Part shown: in pieces, positions 11,010 through 23,422 of the stretch
Numbering within the stretch: the first letter of the stretch is position 1
Layout of the letters: each line of letters opens with the position of its first letter
Assembly (NCBI GenBank): GCA_026122225.1
Contig: JANEZZ010001898.1
Span: 434,001-498,000 of the forward strand
Source of the DNA: Heloderma charlesbogerti
Lineage: Eukaryota; Chordata; Lepidosauria; Squamata; Helodermatidae
Length of the DNA: 64,000 nt
Direction of reading: 5' to 3'
Program-made: the position numbers and the translations under genes
The notes under the pieces: generated by a model
What the model was told of the DNA's origin: nothing
The model's database searches: none
The model's input: the letters and a program-made list of their open reading frames with translations, nothing else

Positions 11010-11720
11010 CTGTATCAGTTCCAGTCTCCAGGGAGTTCTGCCTCCACATCTGCAGGCTGGGTAGCACCTGGCCTGAGCCAGATTCCAGATTCTCCTGCCA
11101 TAACGTTTCAGAGCCAAGATCGCTGGAATGGTCAGGGGCCAGTGTGTGTTCTTATTTGTGGGCACGGCATGGTCTTCTGGGACGGATGGAGGGCCTCCCG
11201 CTCGAGCCAGGAATCCCAGCTTGGACTCAGCCAGTATGCCAACACTCAGTGGTTGAGCAGATGTGGAATGCATTGGGAGTGCCTCCTGTCCACATTATTC
11301 CAGCAAGGTTTGGTTAGAGTACCACCACAAGTTGTGGTGTTACACATTGGGGGGGGGGATGATTTGGGCTTGCTGAAGGGCAAGGCCCTCATTTTGCAGA
11401 CTTCGGCTGACATTCAGGTGATCTGGCATCATTGGCCAGGAATTTCCATTCTTTGGTCGTGTTTATTGCATGGATCCTTGGGTCCTAGACAGGGCCCGCA
11501 AGAAGGTGAATAGGGAAATGGGTAATGTCTTATTTAGTCAAACATCCAGATATTTCTTACATGTGGAGGGATGTAACCCTCCACATGGAGAGTGAACCCC
11601 GCCCTGCCTATATAAGCAGGGCAGGGTTCACTTATCTGATGGGCAGTGATTTGTTTCTGGCCACTCTGCAAAGAGGCTTGTTGGAATGTATCCAGTGCAG
11701 GTGGGGGGAGAAAGGCTAAG
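11010..11720 (+). pseudogene. DIRS-associated SGNH-hydrolase, second copy, decayed
   Basis: Linker (SSASTSAGWVAPGLSQIPDS) followed by CVLICGHGMVFWDGWRASRS, CGMHWECLLSTLFQQ, PPQVVVLHIGGGDDLGLLKG and LILQTSADIQVIWHHWPGIS. The catalytic Ser of GHS is Gly here, and the expected HIGGNDL block has an inserted Gly and reads HIGGGDDL. After a stop near 11513 the C-terminal part resumes, with MGSDLFLATLQRGLLECI near 11640-11700. The GVHLSD block expected just before it is disrupted by the inverted repeat at 11591-11632. No activity is expected. Confidence 0.6.
11563..11632. repeat. Adjacent inverted repeats with TATATAA in the loop
   Basis: GTGGAGGGATGTAACCCTCCAC (11563-11584) is a tight hairpin. Next to it GTGAACCCCGCCCTGC (11592-11607) pairs with GCAGGGCAGGGTTCAC (about 11616-11631) around a CTATATAAG loop. 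They lie within the C-terminal region of the SGNH reading frame, near the DIRS 3' end. Confidence 0.8.
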
Positions 11721-12130
11721 CAGAGGCTTGCTGTCCTCCTGTGGTGGTTATGTGCGAGCACCTTGGTGGGTTATAGGTTGGTGAAGATTCGGAGGCACCA
11801 TTTCAGGTGACTGGTAAGGCCTGAGGCTTCCAGCTAAGGGTTTTGTGGCCCCAGTTGGGAGACAGGGATTACCTTTCAAGCCAACTCTCCTCACCCGCTA
11901 TGAGTTTTGTGGCTTGAAGGGAGGTGATAGGAGAAGTCCTCCCAACCCCAAATTTGGGAGTCCTGAGGGGTGGCAACCAAAGATGCCACTCTATGGGCAG
12001 TGAATGTCTCGCCCAATACAATGCCAGGCTATGCTGATTTAGAGAAGGTGCCCACTTAGTTTCCCCTTCGCAAATCTGAGCAATTTCAATAAATGTGGCC
12101 TAAATTTCATACCAAATACTTGTGTCTCGC
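11721..12130 (+). repeat. Probable DIRS 3' terminal region
   Basis: Non-coding sequence directly downstream of the SGNH frame, ending with an AATAAATGTGGCC poly(A)-like signal near 12089. Assigned by position only; I could not find the matching inverted terminal repeat on the 5' side. Confidence 0.35.
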
Positions 12131-15100
12131 CTCTTTATTTCCCCCTCCTTTCACCTGCAATAAAACAGCAGCATGCAGGGTTCAGTTAAAATTAGCCAAC
12201 ATATCTAAACACCCCAAGTTCATAAAAAGGGCAAAATCCAATGTCATGAAAGTGGACTTCAACACGACAGTTCCATCCTCTCCTTCATCCTGCATCCCCC
12301 AGGACTTTCCACCCAAAATCTGCTCCAGATAGACTACTGCATTATTTTTGATATGTTGTGATAAATGGTTAACACTGATGCTGAGTAGAGGTTGGCTATA
12401 ATAAATGTGACTAATTTATTAATGCAAATAATATTTGCATATAGTGTTTAATTTGCATTTTTTAAATCCTGTGACAAAACATGTATAATTTGGCAAAACT
12501 CTCTGGGCATGTCTATCCTCCAAATGTATGCTGGTTTGATACCATTTTGACTGTCTTTCTGTTCCCCCAAAGAATCTTGGGACTTGTAGTTTAGGAAGTG
12601 CTGAGAATTCTCAGTTAGAAGTCAGCACACACCTACACCTGAATACAGTTATCAGGATAGGATGGGAAGCAGGAACGAGAGAGACCAAAGAGACCTGCCC
12701 TTGAGGTTTCATTGTCTTTGTGGCATGAAAGGTATTTCTTTTTCTTTTCTTATTTTTTTTCAATTTCATTTCATTTTGCCTTCCAGACATTATGTAGAGT
12801 TCAAAGAGCCTGTGCTGCATGTCAATTGAACGTTTGTGGGTTTGGAGGGAAAAAAATGCTTTCTGCAGGAAACATTTAACTGAAAATAGTATGTCATTTC
12901 TTATAAGCATTAGCTAGGTATTATGCTTGTGGTAAACAGTTTCAGATTTGCTTCTGCAGGTGCCTGAATGAACGCCTTAGCACAATTTAAATTATTTACC
13001 AACTTTAAATCATATGTATGAAAGAGAATAGCAAATGACTAGCAAATCAATAACAAAGCAAGTAATAAATTTAGTGTGGTGCACAAAATGCATCAACCCA
13101 AAAGGTGTAAATGGAAGTCCTAGGCTATAAAAATTAAGCTCAAATAACCAGAACTAACCATATCACCAAAAAGTGATTACTGGCATTGGATCAGAAACCC
13201 AACAGATCTCATTAAGGTATTAATCTGTGGATGTGGTGCTTGTTTTGAGCTAGCAGCAGCTCTCCAAGGCAATTTTTTCTTATACAAGAGTGTCTTTCAA
13301 ATCTTGATTTTTGCCTTTCAGGTTCTCTCTCCTCCCACCCCCTGTCCCCACACTATTGTGTGTTACTGCTAATTATTCAAAGATGCATTTGCAAGCATTC
13401 ATTTTCTTCTTTACATCTCTTCACGTTACATAAGTGGAATGACACTTCTAACAGCATGTCCCTGAGTTAAAAACCCAAAGAAGGTCATAAGAAAAACATT
13501 TTGTATTAGCCTAAATGAAAATGAAGACAGGGAATTAAGGACTTTCTTTAAAAACAAGAACCCTGCAGCTTAAGCTACAACAGACATGAAAGAGCAAGAG
13601 AACAAGATGTTCACCTATGTATTTAAGAAGAGAAGCATCACTTTCTCTCCAAAGGGATTATTTATTACAGTCCCACAACTGCTGTGATGCACTGACTGCT
13701 TGACACGGTTATAGAAAATCAATGGGATTCAATCTGAGAAAGTTGTGTTGCATGCATTCAAACCTGACAGTTGCATAAATCAGTATTTCAGGGTGTGTGT
13801 TTTTTTATAAAAAAAGAAACACCTTCAGCTCTAAACAAAACCAGATTCAATTGTATGCTTTTCCCCCTTTTTCCTTTAGGACCGAGGTTGTGATTGATAA
13901 TTCATTTTTCTTCAGAAGGCCTCTATTACCAATTGGCATTCAGCTGCCCTGTATGGCTGAGTGATGAAAGATCTTTCTCTTTTTATATATATATAAAATA
14001 TCTGATTAGGGAACCTGTCTTCAAAGCATTTTCACATGTTGAGATTTTTCTGTTTTAGAGGACACTAAGGTGAAAACCTCTTCTAAAGGGACTGTACAGC
14101 TGCAGACATTCCTTCACCTATGGTAAACTCAATTCCCTCAGACAGCTTTACTGCTCTTTCTTGTGACAAAAAGCTATCTTGTCATTTCAGTATTCCCTTG
14201 TTGCTGTTATGGTATCAGAGAGAAATCCCTAGTTGCTGAGACATATTTAAGTAATGCTATTTTAAGCTTAATTGTATGCTTAAATCCATAAATATATAAT
14301 ATTTTCACATAACTGACACTGAACCACTATTGCTGCCATCTTGGATCTAATGTCAAGTCTCTGATGTTATGCCAGCATATTTGTTGTTGCACTCCTTCCT
14401 ATTACTACCCCTTCCCCAATTTTATATTTGGGCATTCAAAATGACTACAGTAGGTTGACAGATGTCAATAGCTCTCCACATGCCATGTAGTATTCTTCCA
14501 CATTTCTAACCATTATTCAGGGCCCCAAGGCTGAGACCCTGGATGTTCATATTTCTAAATACAACCACAGATGAATATCAAACATCAGATACACATCAAC
14601 ACTTTTTAGATCTTATATCAACTAATTTAAGAACATGGCTAAACATATATAAAATATGCATATATACTCTAGTAAGAAAATGAAGCTCACATAGAAGTAT
14701 TATCTATGTTACTGGCAGCTATTGGCAAGTTTCCCCCTCCTCCTTTAAATCCATACCTGAAGAGGAAATCCCAACATTTGTTTAGCAACTGGGGTGTCTA
14801 GCTTTGCATAATACTCTTACCATTTTGATACCCCTGGTTAGTCAGTCAGTGACACCTGAGCATCATCATCATCATCAATCACCACCATCACCACCTTCAT
14901 CCTTCTCTCTACCACGCTGCAAGAAAGACTGGTCCAATCCCTGCATGTCAAGTAGTCCTGGGCCACTGTTGCATGTGTGAATTTGGTGTTACACTTGTAG
15001 GGATCAACTTTCAGCTTCCCACAGAGTCTCATAGTTTAATATTGCATTTATCAAAAGCAGACAGACTTTCTTCAAATTTGCATGTACATTCTCTTTTACA

Positions 15101-17000
15101 AGAGAGGCATTTCTAATATTATTAAACATCTTGATCACAAAGGGATACCTTCAAAAATATTGTGAGCCCTAGCTCTTGGTGTTCACAAAACAGATAACCA
15201 AGAAATGAAGGACATAAAGCTATATGAGGTATGTTACGTATCTCAAAATTCAGTTCTTCAGTAGAGATAATAAACTGTCTTTCACTAATTCCCTTTCAAT
15301 GCAAATAAAAGTGACTTCATGCTTAAGATTTATATTCTGAATAAGCCTGTATTGAACTTTAGCAGATTGGACAGAAGAAAGTTGTGGGTATAAACTGTTG
15401 GAATTGAAAAGTGGTTCCAATTTATACAAGACTGTAATTTAAGGATATGGTCATGTTTATTTAATTTTATAAACATACTTTCCTGATAATTGTCACCTAC
15501 TGGGGTATTTTTTTATTAATTAATCTGTTTTGTACAACTTACACAACTCTATCTATGTTTACTAAGAAGTAAGCCCCATGGAGTTAAATAGGACTTATTC
15601 TCAGGTAAGTGTGTATAGAACTGCAGCCAAAGAGTAGTGAATACCACTCTGGGGGGACAAGAGCAGAGAGTTTCTATTGCTCTCATATCCTGAGGCAAAC
15701 CCTCTTTTCTCCTATTAAAGTAATGCAGACTTTCACTGGTGTGCATGAGTTAAACAACGTAAATCCCCCGCCCCCAAAAAGTGAGGCAGCAGAGCTCATC
15801 TTACAATCACCTCCCACTTCTAATGCAATGGAAACAATACAAAGCAACATGCAACACAATATTGTATTATAAAGTTATACATCTCTACTCACATGATCTT
15901 GATAGCACCACCAATTTCTCTGCATTGTTGAGTGGAACAGAAAGAAGTTATAAACACTAAGGATATGGTGCTGTATTTGCTGACATGTGCCCAACTGCAG
16001 TTTCAAAAAATACCACCACAGTTGTGCCACAGAACCAAAAGGGACTCTGTTATTTTAGCTCAATCATGAACTCTCTCAGTGGCCTTTGACAAGCCATTAT
16101 CTCTTAGCCTTGGAACCCTGGAAGTAAATTAGAGGCAATAAAAACACAGGAAAAAAGTGGCTAGCTTTATATAGTAGATACTATGGAGCATCCATAGATA
16201 AAAGATGGATTGCCTTTTCAGCATTCTGTCATTATAAAGCCTGAAAATGCTATTATGTGTAAAAAAATAAATAAATCACAATTTCTTCATCCATATGAAA
16301 TTTGGTAGAGAGAATCTAACTGGTGAGATGTATGATCTGGCATGATGTCAAACAATTCCCATGGAAAATGCCCAAGCTACAGGAATTCAAATGTTGTGCT
16401 TTGATGGTTTAGAACCATCTTTCTTCTCACCCAAAACATACCCACAGTTTCTTCTTTTGTCAGCCAAGATAATGTGAAGAATTATTGAAAGATATTACAG
16501 GGGTGTGCTTTTTGCTGGTTTGAGGGGAAAAAAAAAACCCTTATGTCTTTCAAAACGAGACTTCAAGGTTCATATTTTAATCAAACATTTAAGTCAGAGG
16601 AAGTATGTGGTCACTGCCAGACTTACAGTTTTCAGGGGTGCTTTCAGATTAAGATTTTATAGTGCTATCACCCTGCCTCATTCCCAGAATTTTATGAGGG
16701 TTTAGCCAACATTGTCTTCTACTCATAGCCCTCCTGTGCTTTCCCACTCTTTTTTTCTGCAGAAAAAAGATTTCCTTAAAACTGTTAAGGAAAAAAGATG
16801 GAATCACTGCATAATGCCTTCTAACAGAAAGGGACGGCCCTCTTATTAGACAGAAACAAACAATTCAGGTGGTAGATTATGGCCCAGGCATGACAACGAC
16901 AACAACAATGACAATGATAACAAGAAATGGAGAAGGAAGAAGGAGAAGTCATCCATTTTTTTTGCATTTCCTTGCTTGTTAGATTTACACCCTTCTTGAT
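12131..17000. other. Mostly unassigned, single-copy-looking DNA
   Basis: No gene or confident mobile element. Minor items: an ATC-rich tract at 14862-14889; GGACTTGTAGTTTAGGAAGTG near 12580, like a common reptile repeat end; and a 'TTTACTAAGAAGTAAG...AGGTAAGTGTG' segment at about 15557-15615 related to the foldback repeat at 47645. The composition is AT-rich with few CpGs, unlike the palindromic hATs. Confidence 0.4.
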
Positions 17001-17419
17001 CCGGTCGGCGCCATGTCGCTCTGGCAAGTGTTCTGCGGAGGCTCTGCTGGTCGCCCCCTCAAACAGCTTTTAAAAGGTTGAAAACCCTTTTCATCTTTCC
17101 CTGGAATTAAAAGGGAAAGCTAGAGTACCATCTGGATAAGATCTTGGAAGGACAACTCCTTTTGCAAAGCAGCAGAAGGGCTGCATTCTAAGGTCAGTTT
17201 TTCCGGAGCGTCATCTACTCAAAGTTGTTTTGGAAACTCCTACATAGTGAGGAGACTTCAGGGCTGAGTGCCAATTTTAGTTAGTCATTTTGAATTGAAA
17301 ATAACAACAACATCTGAGGACCTAAAAATTTGTTTACGTGACTGCTTATGTGACCATTTGTTTCTAACTATTTCTACCTGCCTTATCTTTGGAAGAGGGG
17401 GATGGCAGCATCAAAGGGA

Positions 17420-18165
17420 AGGAAGAAAACTGTTGGACCACCACTGACCCCTCCAACCCCCCCCTTTGTTAAAAGCTTCTAAAGACCCTGCAGATTTAAG
17501 GGAGGTACTGGCCTTGATAAAAACTTTGTCTTTTCAACTAGCAGAACAGGCTAAGAGGCTGGATACAATCTAAGATTCCATTACTATCCTTCAAGGGGCT
17601 GTGGGTTTAATTAATAGCTCTTGGCAAAAAATGGAACTGAAGGTCAATGCCCGCCAAGAACAGATTTCTGTGCAAGAAAATACAATGCAAGTTGGTCATA
17701 ATATCATGTCTGCTAGAATTTCTCAATTGGAGGCATACTCACGCAGGGCAAACCGGCGCATCCTGGATACTAAAGGTGTGCCTGATGGGATAGGCCTGCC
17801 TAAATTCCTGGATAAATTTCTGCATGAGCTATTTGCTCTGCCAGCTGATTATTTACTGGATATTGAGCATGCGTACCATGTTCCAGATGCAGCTCGTGGC
17901 ACCAAAGGGACTGCAACTGTCATAGTCCAATTTGCAAGAGTCTATAAAAAATCATATGCTATGTTTGGCTAGAGAAATGAAAGGGCTTTTTTCAAGGCCA
18001 AATCAAGATAAAGTTATGCTATTTCCAGATTACACCAAATAAATTGCTGACAAAAGAAGGCAATTTACCAAGGCGAGAAATCACGTAAGGCAAATTAATT
18101 TACAATATCATATCAAATATCCTGCTATATTTTGTATTCTTTTTGAAAGCCAGATGAAAAAAAAA
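17420..18165 (+). pseudogene. L1-type LINE ORF1 protein, relic
   Basis: The main open piece is 17601-17972. It holds a coiled-coil-like region and then SQLEAYSRRANRRIL, KFLDKFLHELFALPADY, DIEHAYHVPD and TATVIVQF. These match the L1 ORF1 pattern (LE..SRR.N.RI, a FL...L.LP block, I.RAHR, R.I.V.F) of the coiled-coil plus RRM architecture. After a stop at 17970-17972 the C-terminal domain continues with FPDYTK, KRRQFTKARNHVRQ and YPAIF in a shifted frame. Upstream, a stop at about 17571 interrupts the coiled coil. ORF1p would bind LINE RNA; this copy cannot. No ORF2 follows, so the insertion is partial or rearranged. Confidence 0.7.
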
Positions 18166-18422
18166 ATAAATCATGAATTGGCGGAAGCTTGGTGAGCTGG
18201 CATACAAAGTAAAATGCAGGAGACATCTTTTCTAGCTTCGTGAGCTGAGAATTCTTCAATCAAGATTACTCTTTGGATTTCTTTAGGCTACAAGGGCCAG
18301 GCAGTACGCCAATGAGGAGGATTGTTTGTATGTATTCCTGTTTTCTTCTTACTTCTTTTTTATATTAGATATGACATACTTTATATAAAAATTTTATATG
18401 GGTGTGTATAGATATGTACACA

Positions 18423-18424
<2 letters not shown>

Positions 18425-18458
<34 letters not shown>
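18425..18458. repeat. (AT)n microsatellite
   Basis: Uninterrupted TA dinucleotide run. Confidence 0.95.
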
Positions 18459-18459
<1 letters not shown>

Positions 18460-18482
18460 AGAAATGATATTATTTAAAATAT

Positions 18483-18910
18483 TTTTGTTGTTTATTCAGT
18501 CAGTCACTTCCGACTCTTCGTGACTTCATGGACCAGCCCACGCCAGAGCTTCCTGTCAGCTGTCGCCACCCCCAGCTCCCCCAAGGTCGAGTCCGTCACC
18601 TCCAGAATATCATCCATCCATCTTGTCCTTGGTCGGCCCCTCTTCCCTTTGCCTTCCACTTTCCCTAGCATCAGCATCTTCTCCAGGGTATCCTGTCTTC
18701 TCATGATGTGGCCAAAGTACTTCAGTTTTGCCTTTCATATCATTCCCTCAAGTGAGCAGTCTGGCTTTATTTCCTGGAATATGGCCTGGTTTAATCTTCT
18801 TGCAGTCCAAGGCACTCTCAGAATTTTCCTCCAGCACCACAGTTCAAAAGCATCTATCTTCCTTCGCTCAGCCTTCCTTATGGTCCAGCTCTCGCAGCCA
18901 TAGGTTACTA
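18483..18910 (-). mobile_element. Short RTE-clade derivative, minus strand
   Basis: This is 428 bp with an 11-bp TSD, ATTTAAAATAT (18472-18482 and 18911-18921). On the minus strand it starts TAGTAACCTATGGCTGCGAG, exactly as the copy at 7317, and ends in the same (CAA)-type tail. It carries the same in-frame TGA between the GMI and KAKLKYFGH blocks. The longest remaining frame is 18504-18704 (FGH..MRRQDTLEKM to TKSRK). Confidence 0.88.
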
Positions 18911-18980
18911 ATTTAAAATATAGATAATATAAATATATATTAGTGATTTGTTATTATTTTTTACCTTTTTTCTTTTTTTA

Positions 18981-19007
18981 CTATTATTATTATTATTATT
19001 ATTATTT
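18981..19007. repeat. (ATT)n microsatellite
   Basis: Run of ATT units in a T-rich stretch (18960-19380) that otherwise holds nothing recognisable. Confidence 0.9.
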
Positions 19008-19691
19008 TCATACTATGAGACCTTGATTAGTAATATTTTTAACTGGCTAAACTTTTAAGCTCTATTATTATATATTAACTGAAGGGCAATATATGCTTAG
19101 TGGAAATGAATTGTATGCTTCCTTCTGTGTTATAAGACTGATGATATGATATTGAAATTTTTAGGTTGATTATCTATGCTGTATTGAAGTGTAATAATGG
19201 CAATGATATAGGTATGATTTTTTTAAAATAGAATGATACTTGAAGTCTGTGTGTAATGAAGTTTAAATTTAATCCCTTGAAGTAACTTTTTAATATTTTT
19301 TCTTTGCCCCTTTGGCTTTCTTCCCCCTTTGCCTTTTTTTTTTCTTTTTTCTTTCTCCCCCCACCCTTTTTTCTCTTGTTATTGCTGTGTCCTCTTAAGA
19401 ATACTGTATTGTTGGAAACTGTAGATAATGTTTGGGTTGTTGCTATTGTTTATTTCATTTATAAAGATTAAAAATAGAATAAAAAGTATTTTCCAAAACA
19501 CCCACAAAACTTTACACCTTTCTTTAAGTTGTTAAAATTTGTTTAAAAAAACAGGAGGCCTGTAGTGTGCTTGACACTGGAAGCAGGGTGAGGAGTCTAG
19601 TGAGTTCCCGCACAGTTATGTCCTATACAACATGCTGAGTGCATAGAGGCCTGTGTAGTTTGGCCTAACTGGCAGCTTTATAGTTAATTAA

Positions 19692-20835
19692 GGAACTGAG
19701 ACTTGGTGGGATGACTCTCATGACTGGAATACAGCAATTGAAGGATATAACTTGTTCAAAAAGAACAGGAGGAACAGAAAGGGAGGTGGGGTTGCACTGT
19801 ATGTGAAAAATACATATCAATGCACAGAAATACAGGAGGAGGATCTTGGTAACCCCATCGAGAGCATCTGGGTTGAAATAAATGGAGCAAAGAATAAAAG
19901 GAACCTGGTGGTCGGAGTCTACTACCGGCCACCCAATCAGGAAGAAGACAAGGATGAAACTTTTGAAAAGCAAATAGCCAATGTTTTAAGGAAGCATGAT
20001 GTAGTAATAATGGGGGACTTCAATTTCCCCGATATTTGTTGGGAGACAAATTCTGCAAAACATGGCCCCTCCAGGAAATTCCTGACTTGTGTGGTGGATA
20101 ACTTCCTCCTACAGAAAGTAGAGGAAGGAACTAGAGGATCGGCTATCCTTGACTTGATCCTAACCAACAGAGATGACTTAGTGGATAAAGTAGCAGTTAC
20201 AGGAACTCTGGGGGAAAGCGACCATGTTGTACTTCAGTTCTTGGTTCTAAGGGAAGCAAAAGCTGAGTGTAGTCAAACGCGTACCCTGGATTTTAGGAAA
20301 GCTGATTTTAATAAACTCAGAACAATTATCAGTAAGGTCCCATGGCAAGTGACGCTAATGAGAAAAGGAGTCCAAGATGGGTGGGAGCTTTTAAAAAAGG
20401 AAATTCTCAAGGCACAATCACAAACAATTCCAACAAGAAGAAAAGGTGGAAGACAACAGAAGAAGCCAATGTGGCTTCACAAAAAGTTTAGGGATGACCT
20501 GAAAACAAAAAAGGACACATATAGGAAGTGGAAAGAAGGCCAAGTAACAAAGGAAGAGTACAGGCAGATAGCACAGAATTGCAGGGATGGCGTCAGGAAG
20601 GCTAAAGCTGAGAATGAGCTGAGGTTAGCAAGGGATGCTAAAAACAACAAAAAGGCTTTTTTCAGCTATGTGCATAGTAAAAGGCAGAGGAAAGAAATGG
20701 TGGTTCAGCTATTAAATAAGGATGGCAAAATGATAACAGATGACAAAGAAAAGGCAGAGGTGCTCAGTTCCTACTTTGGCTCAGTCTTCTCCCAAAAGAG
20801 GGTCTATGACCCCCCTGGCAAAGGCGAAGTACAGG
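19692..20835 (+). pseudogene. CR1 LINE ORF2, endonuclease half
   Basis: The open frame begins just after a stop at 19689-19691, with TETWWDDSHDWN, RKGGGVALYV, GVYYRPP, IMGDFNFPDICW, LDLILTN and GESDHVVLQF. These are the AP-endonuclease motifs of CR1: the ET Glu, DFN Asp/Asn and SDH Asp/His are all visible. It continues into a Lys-rich linker and the NKKAFFSYV block. The copy is 5' truncated just inside the endonuclease. The frame then reads into a palindromic hAT at 20836, so the 471-codon open frame ending at 21167 is a chimera, not a real protein. Confidence 0.88.
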
Positions 20836-21804
20836 TAGGGATGGCGGAGAATTTCTCCCTGAAACTTCGGGGGGCCGAGCGCCAACGCGTTCGGCCCCCC
20901 GAACAAGTTTCGGGGAGAAATCCTCCGCACCCCCCCCGCACCCCGCACCCCCCGGGACGGGACTTACCTTCCCTGAATGTCCCTCCCGGCGGCGGGTCCG
21001 GCTGGCGGTTCGTCCGGTGTTCGAGCGGGGCGGGAGCGGCAGCCGGTCTTTCGACCGGCTGCCGCCCCCGCCATTGCAATGAAAGAAAAAAAAAAAACAC
21101 GTCCCCTGATAGGCTACGTGACGATTCATGTAGCCTATCACGGCTAGATTTGCCAAGTCAGCTGTGATAGGCTACGTGAATCGTCACGTAGCCTATCCCG
21201 GGTGACTTAAAAAAAAAAAAGTGTGTACAGATAATGGCGGCCCCCATAGGGAGCCGCCATTCCCGTTCCTTATTTGGTGGCTGTCGTCTACGTAAATGTT
21301 TACGTAGACTATGGCGAAAATAAGGGCAACGCTATTTGCGCTGCCCTTATTTTCGCCGTAGTCTACGTAAACATTTACGTAGACGACAGCCACTAAATAA
21401 GGAACGCGAATGGCGGCTCCCTATGGGGGCTGCCATTCGCGTACGCGCTTTTTTTTTTAAAGTCACCCGTGATAGGCTACGTGACGATTCACGTAGCCTA
21501 TCATGGCTGACTTTGCAGATCTAGCCGTGATAGGCTACGTGAATCGTCACGTAGCCTATCAGGGGGCGTGTTTTTGTTTTTGTTTTTTACTTTCGCGTTC
21601 GCGGCCGGGTGAGGCGACGCGCCTCCTCCCCGGCCTGAATTTCGGCCGGGCGAGGCGGGAAGCCTCCTCCCCGGCCTGAATTTCGTCCGGGCGAGGCGGG
21701 AAGCCTCCTCCCCCCGGCCTGAACTTCGCGGGGGGAGCAGCGAAGCGCTCCCCCCCACCGCGAACGGCCTTCAACGACAGGCAAGCGACTTTCGTCCACC
21801 CCTA
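20836..21804 (+). mobile_element. Palindromic hAT, arm A left / arm B right, inside CR1
   Basis: It is 969 bp, TAGGGATGGCGG to CCACCCCTA, with an exact TSD AGTACAGG (20828-20835 and 21805-21812). Removing it restores a continuous CR1 sequence, which confirms the boundaries. Arm A: minus-strand ATG at 21074, donor after 20968, 107 nt. Arm B contains tandem CCTGAATTTCGGCCGGGCGA-like units. The central palindrome is about 21100-21565. Confidence 0.96.
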
Positions 21805-21812
21805 AGTACAGG

Positions 21813-23422
21813 CTGAAGGGGCAGGATTGCAGCTTGAGATCGACAGGCATATGGTCAAGGAACACCTAATTACTTTGAATGAGTTCAATTCTCCAGGGCC
21901 AGATGAACTGCATCCTAGAGTAATAAAGGAACTGGCAGAAGAACTCTCAGAACCACTGTCTGTTCTCTTTGAGAAATCATGGAGGATGGGGGAAGTGCCG
22001 CATGACTGGAGGAGGGCTAACGTTGTCCCTATCTTCAAAAAGGGTAAAAAGGAGGAACCTGGGAACTACAGACCAGTCAGTCTGACATCAGTCCCTGGGA
22101 AAATTCTGGAGCAGATTATAAAGCAATCCATCTGGAAGCACCCTGACAACAATGCCATGATTACTCGAAGCCAACATTGATTTGTCCAAAACAAGTCTTG
22201 CCAGACAAATCTGATCTCATTTTTTGATAAGTAACCTCCCTTGTAGACCATGGGAATGCTGTAGACATCATATACCTCGACTTCAGCAAAGCTTTCGACA
22301 AAGTGCCCATAATATCCTGATGAGCAAACTAGCTCCAAGTTGGCTAGATGAAACAACGATCCGGTGGATCCACAGTTGGCTGCAGAATTGGACTCAAAGA
22401 GTGCTTATCAATGGGACCTTCTCAAACTGGGGAGAGGTAATGAGTGGGGTACTGCAGGGCTCAGTCCTGGGCCCAGTGTTCTTCAACATTTGTATTAATG
22501 ACTTGGAGGAGGAGGTGCAGGGAATGCTAATCAAATATGCAGATGACACAAAATTGGGCGGGATAGCTAATACTTTGGAAGACAGAAACAAAATTCAAAG
22601 TGATCTGGATAGACTGGAGCACTGGGCAGAAAACAGCAGAATGACATTTAATAGGGATAAATGCCAAGTTCTGCACCTAGGAAAAAGAAACCAAATGCAC
22701 AGTTATAAGATGGGGGATACGTGGCTCAACCACACTACAAGCGAGAAGGATCTTGGAATTGTTGTCGATCTCAAGCTGAATATGAGCCAACAATGTGATG
22801 TGGCTTCAAAAAAGGCAAATGCTATTTTGGGCTGCATTAATAGCATTGCTTCCAAATCCCGGGACGTACTAGTTCCCCTCTACTCAGCACTGGTTAGGCC
22901 TCATCTGGAGCACTGTGTCCAGTTCTGGGCACCACACTTTAAGAAGGATGCAGACAAACTGGAGAGGGTTCAGAGGAGGGCAACAAAGATGATCAGGGGA
23001 CTGGAAACAAAGCCCTATGAAGACAGACTGAAAGAACTGGGCATGTTAGCCTTGAGAAGAGAAGACTGAGGAGATATGATAGCACTCTTCAAGTACTTGA
23101 AAGGTTGTCACAGAGAAGAAGGCCAGGATCTCTTCTTGATCATCCCAGAGTGCAGGACATGGAATAATGGGCTCAAGTTACAGGAAGCCAGATTCCGGCT
23201 GAACATCAAGAAAAACTTCCTGACTGTAAGAGCAATACGACAATGGAACCAATTACCTGGGGAGGTGGTGGGCTCTCCCACAGTAGAGGCCTTCAAGACG
23301 AGGCTGGACAGCCATTTGTCAGGGATGCTCTGACTTGGATTCCTGCATTGAGCAGGGGGTTGGACTCGATGGCGTTGTAGGCCCCTTCCAACCCTACTAT
23401 TCTATGATTCTATGATTCTATA
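21813..23422 (+). pseudogene. CR1 LINE ORF2, reverse transcriptase half and 3' end
   Basis: RT motifs in order: SPGPDELHPRVIKELA, W(R)RANVVPIFKKG, NYRPVSLTS, a stop in SQH*FVQNKS (22177-22179), a frameshift near 22215-22240, IIYLDFSKAFDKVPH, GVLQGSVLGP, YADDTKLGG (catalytic Asp pair kept), and LYSALVRPHLEHCVQFW. A stop at 23067-23069 splits off the last part (RFRLNIKKNFLTVRAI.QWNQLP). The 3' end is classic CR1: TTGGACTCGATGG, then ATTCTATGATTCTATG repeats to 23422. CR1 mobilises by target-primed reverse transcription; this copy is inactive. Confidence 0.92.

Noticed and set aside
19752..21167. 471-codon open frame
   Set aside because: It is a CR1 endonuclease frame that runs by chance into a palindromic hAT. 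The 8-bp TSD at 20828/21805 shows the junction is an insertion.
20836..21804. CRISPR array or bacterial attachment sites from the regular hairpins
   Set aside because: Repeats are inverted and nested, with no spacers, and the context is a vertebrate genome.
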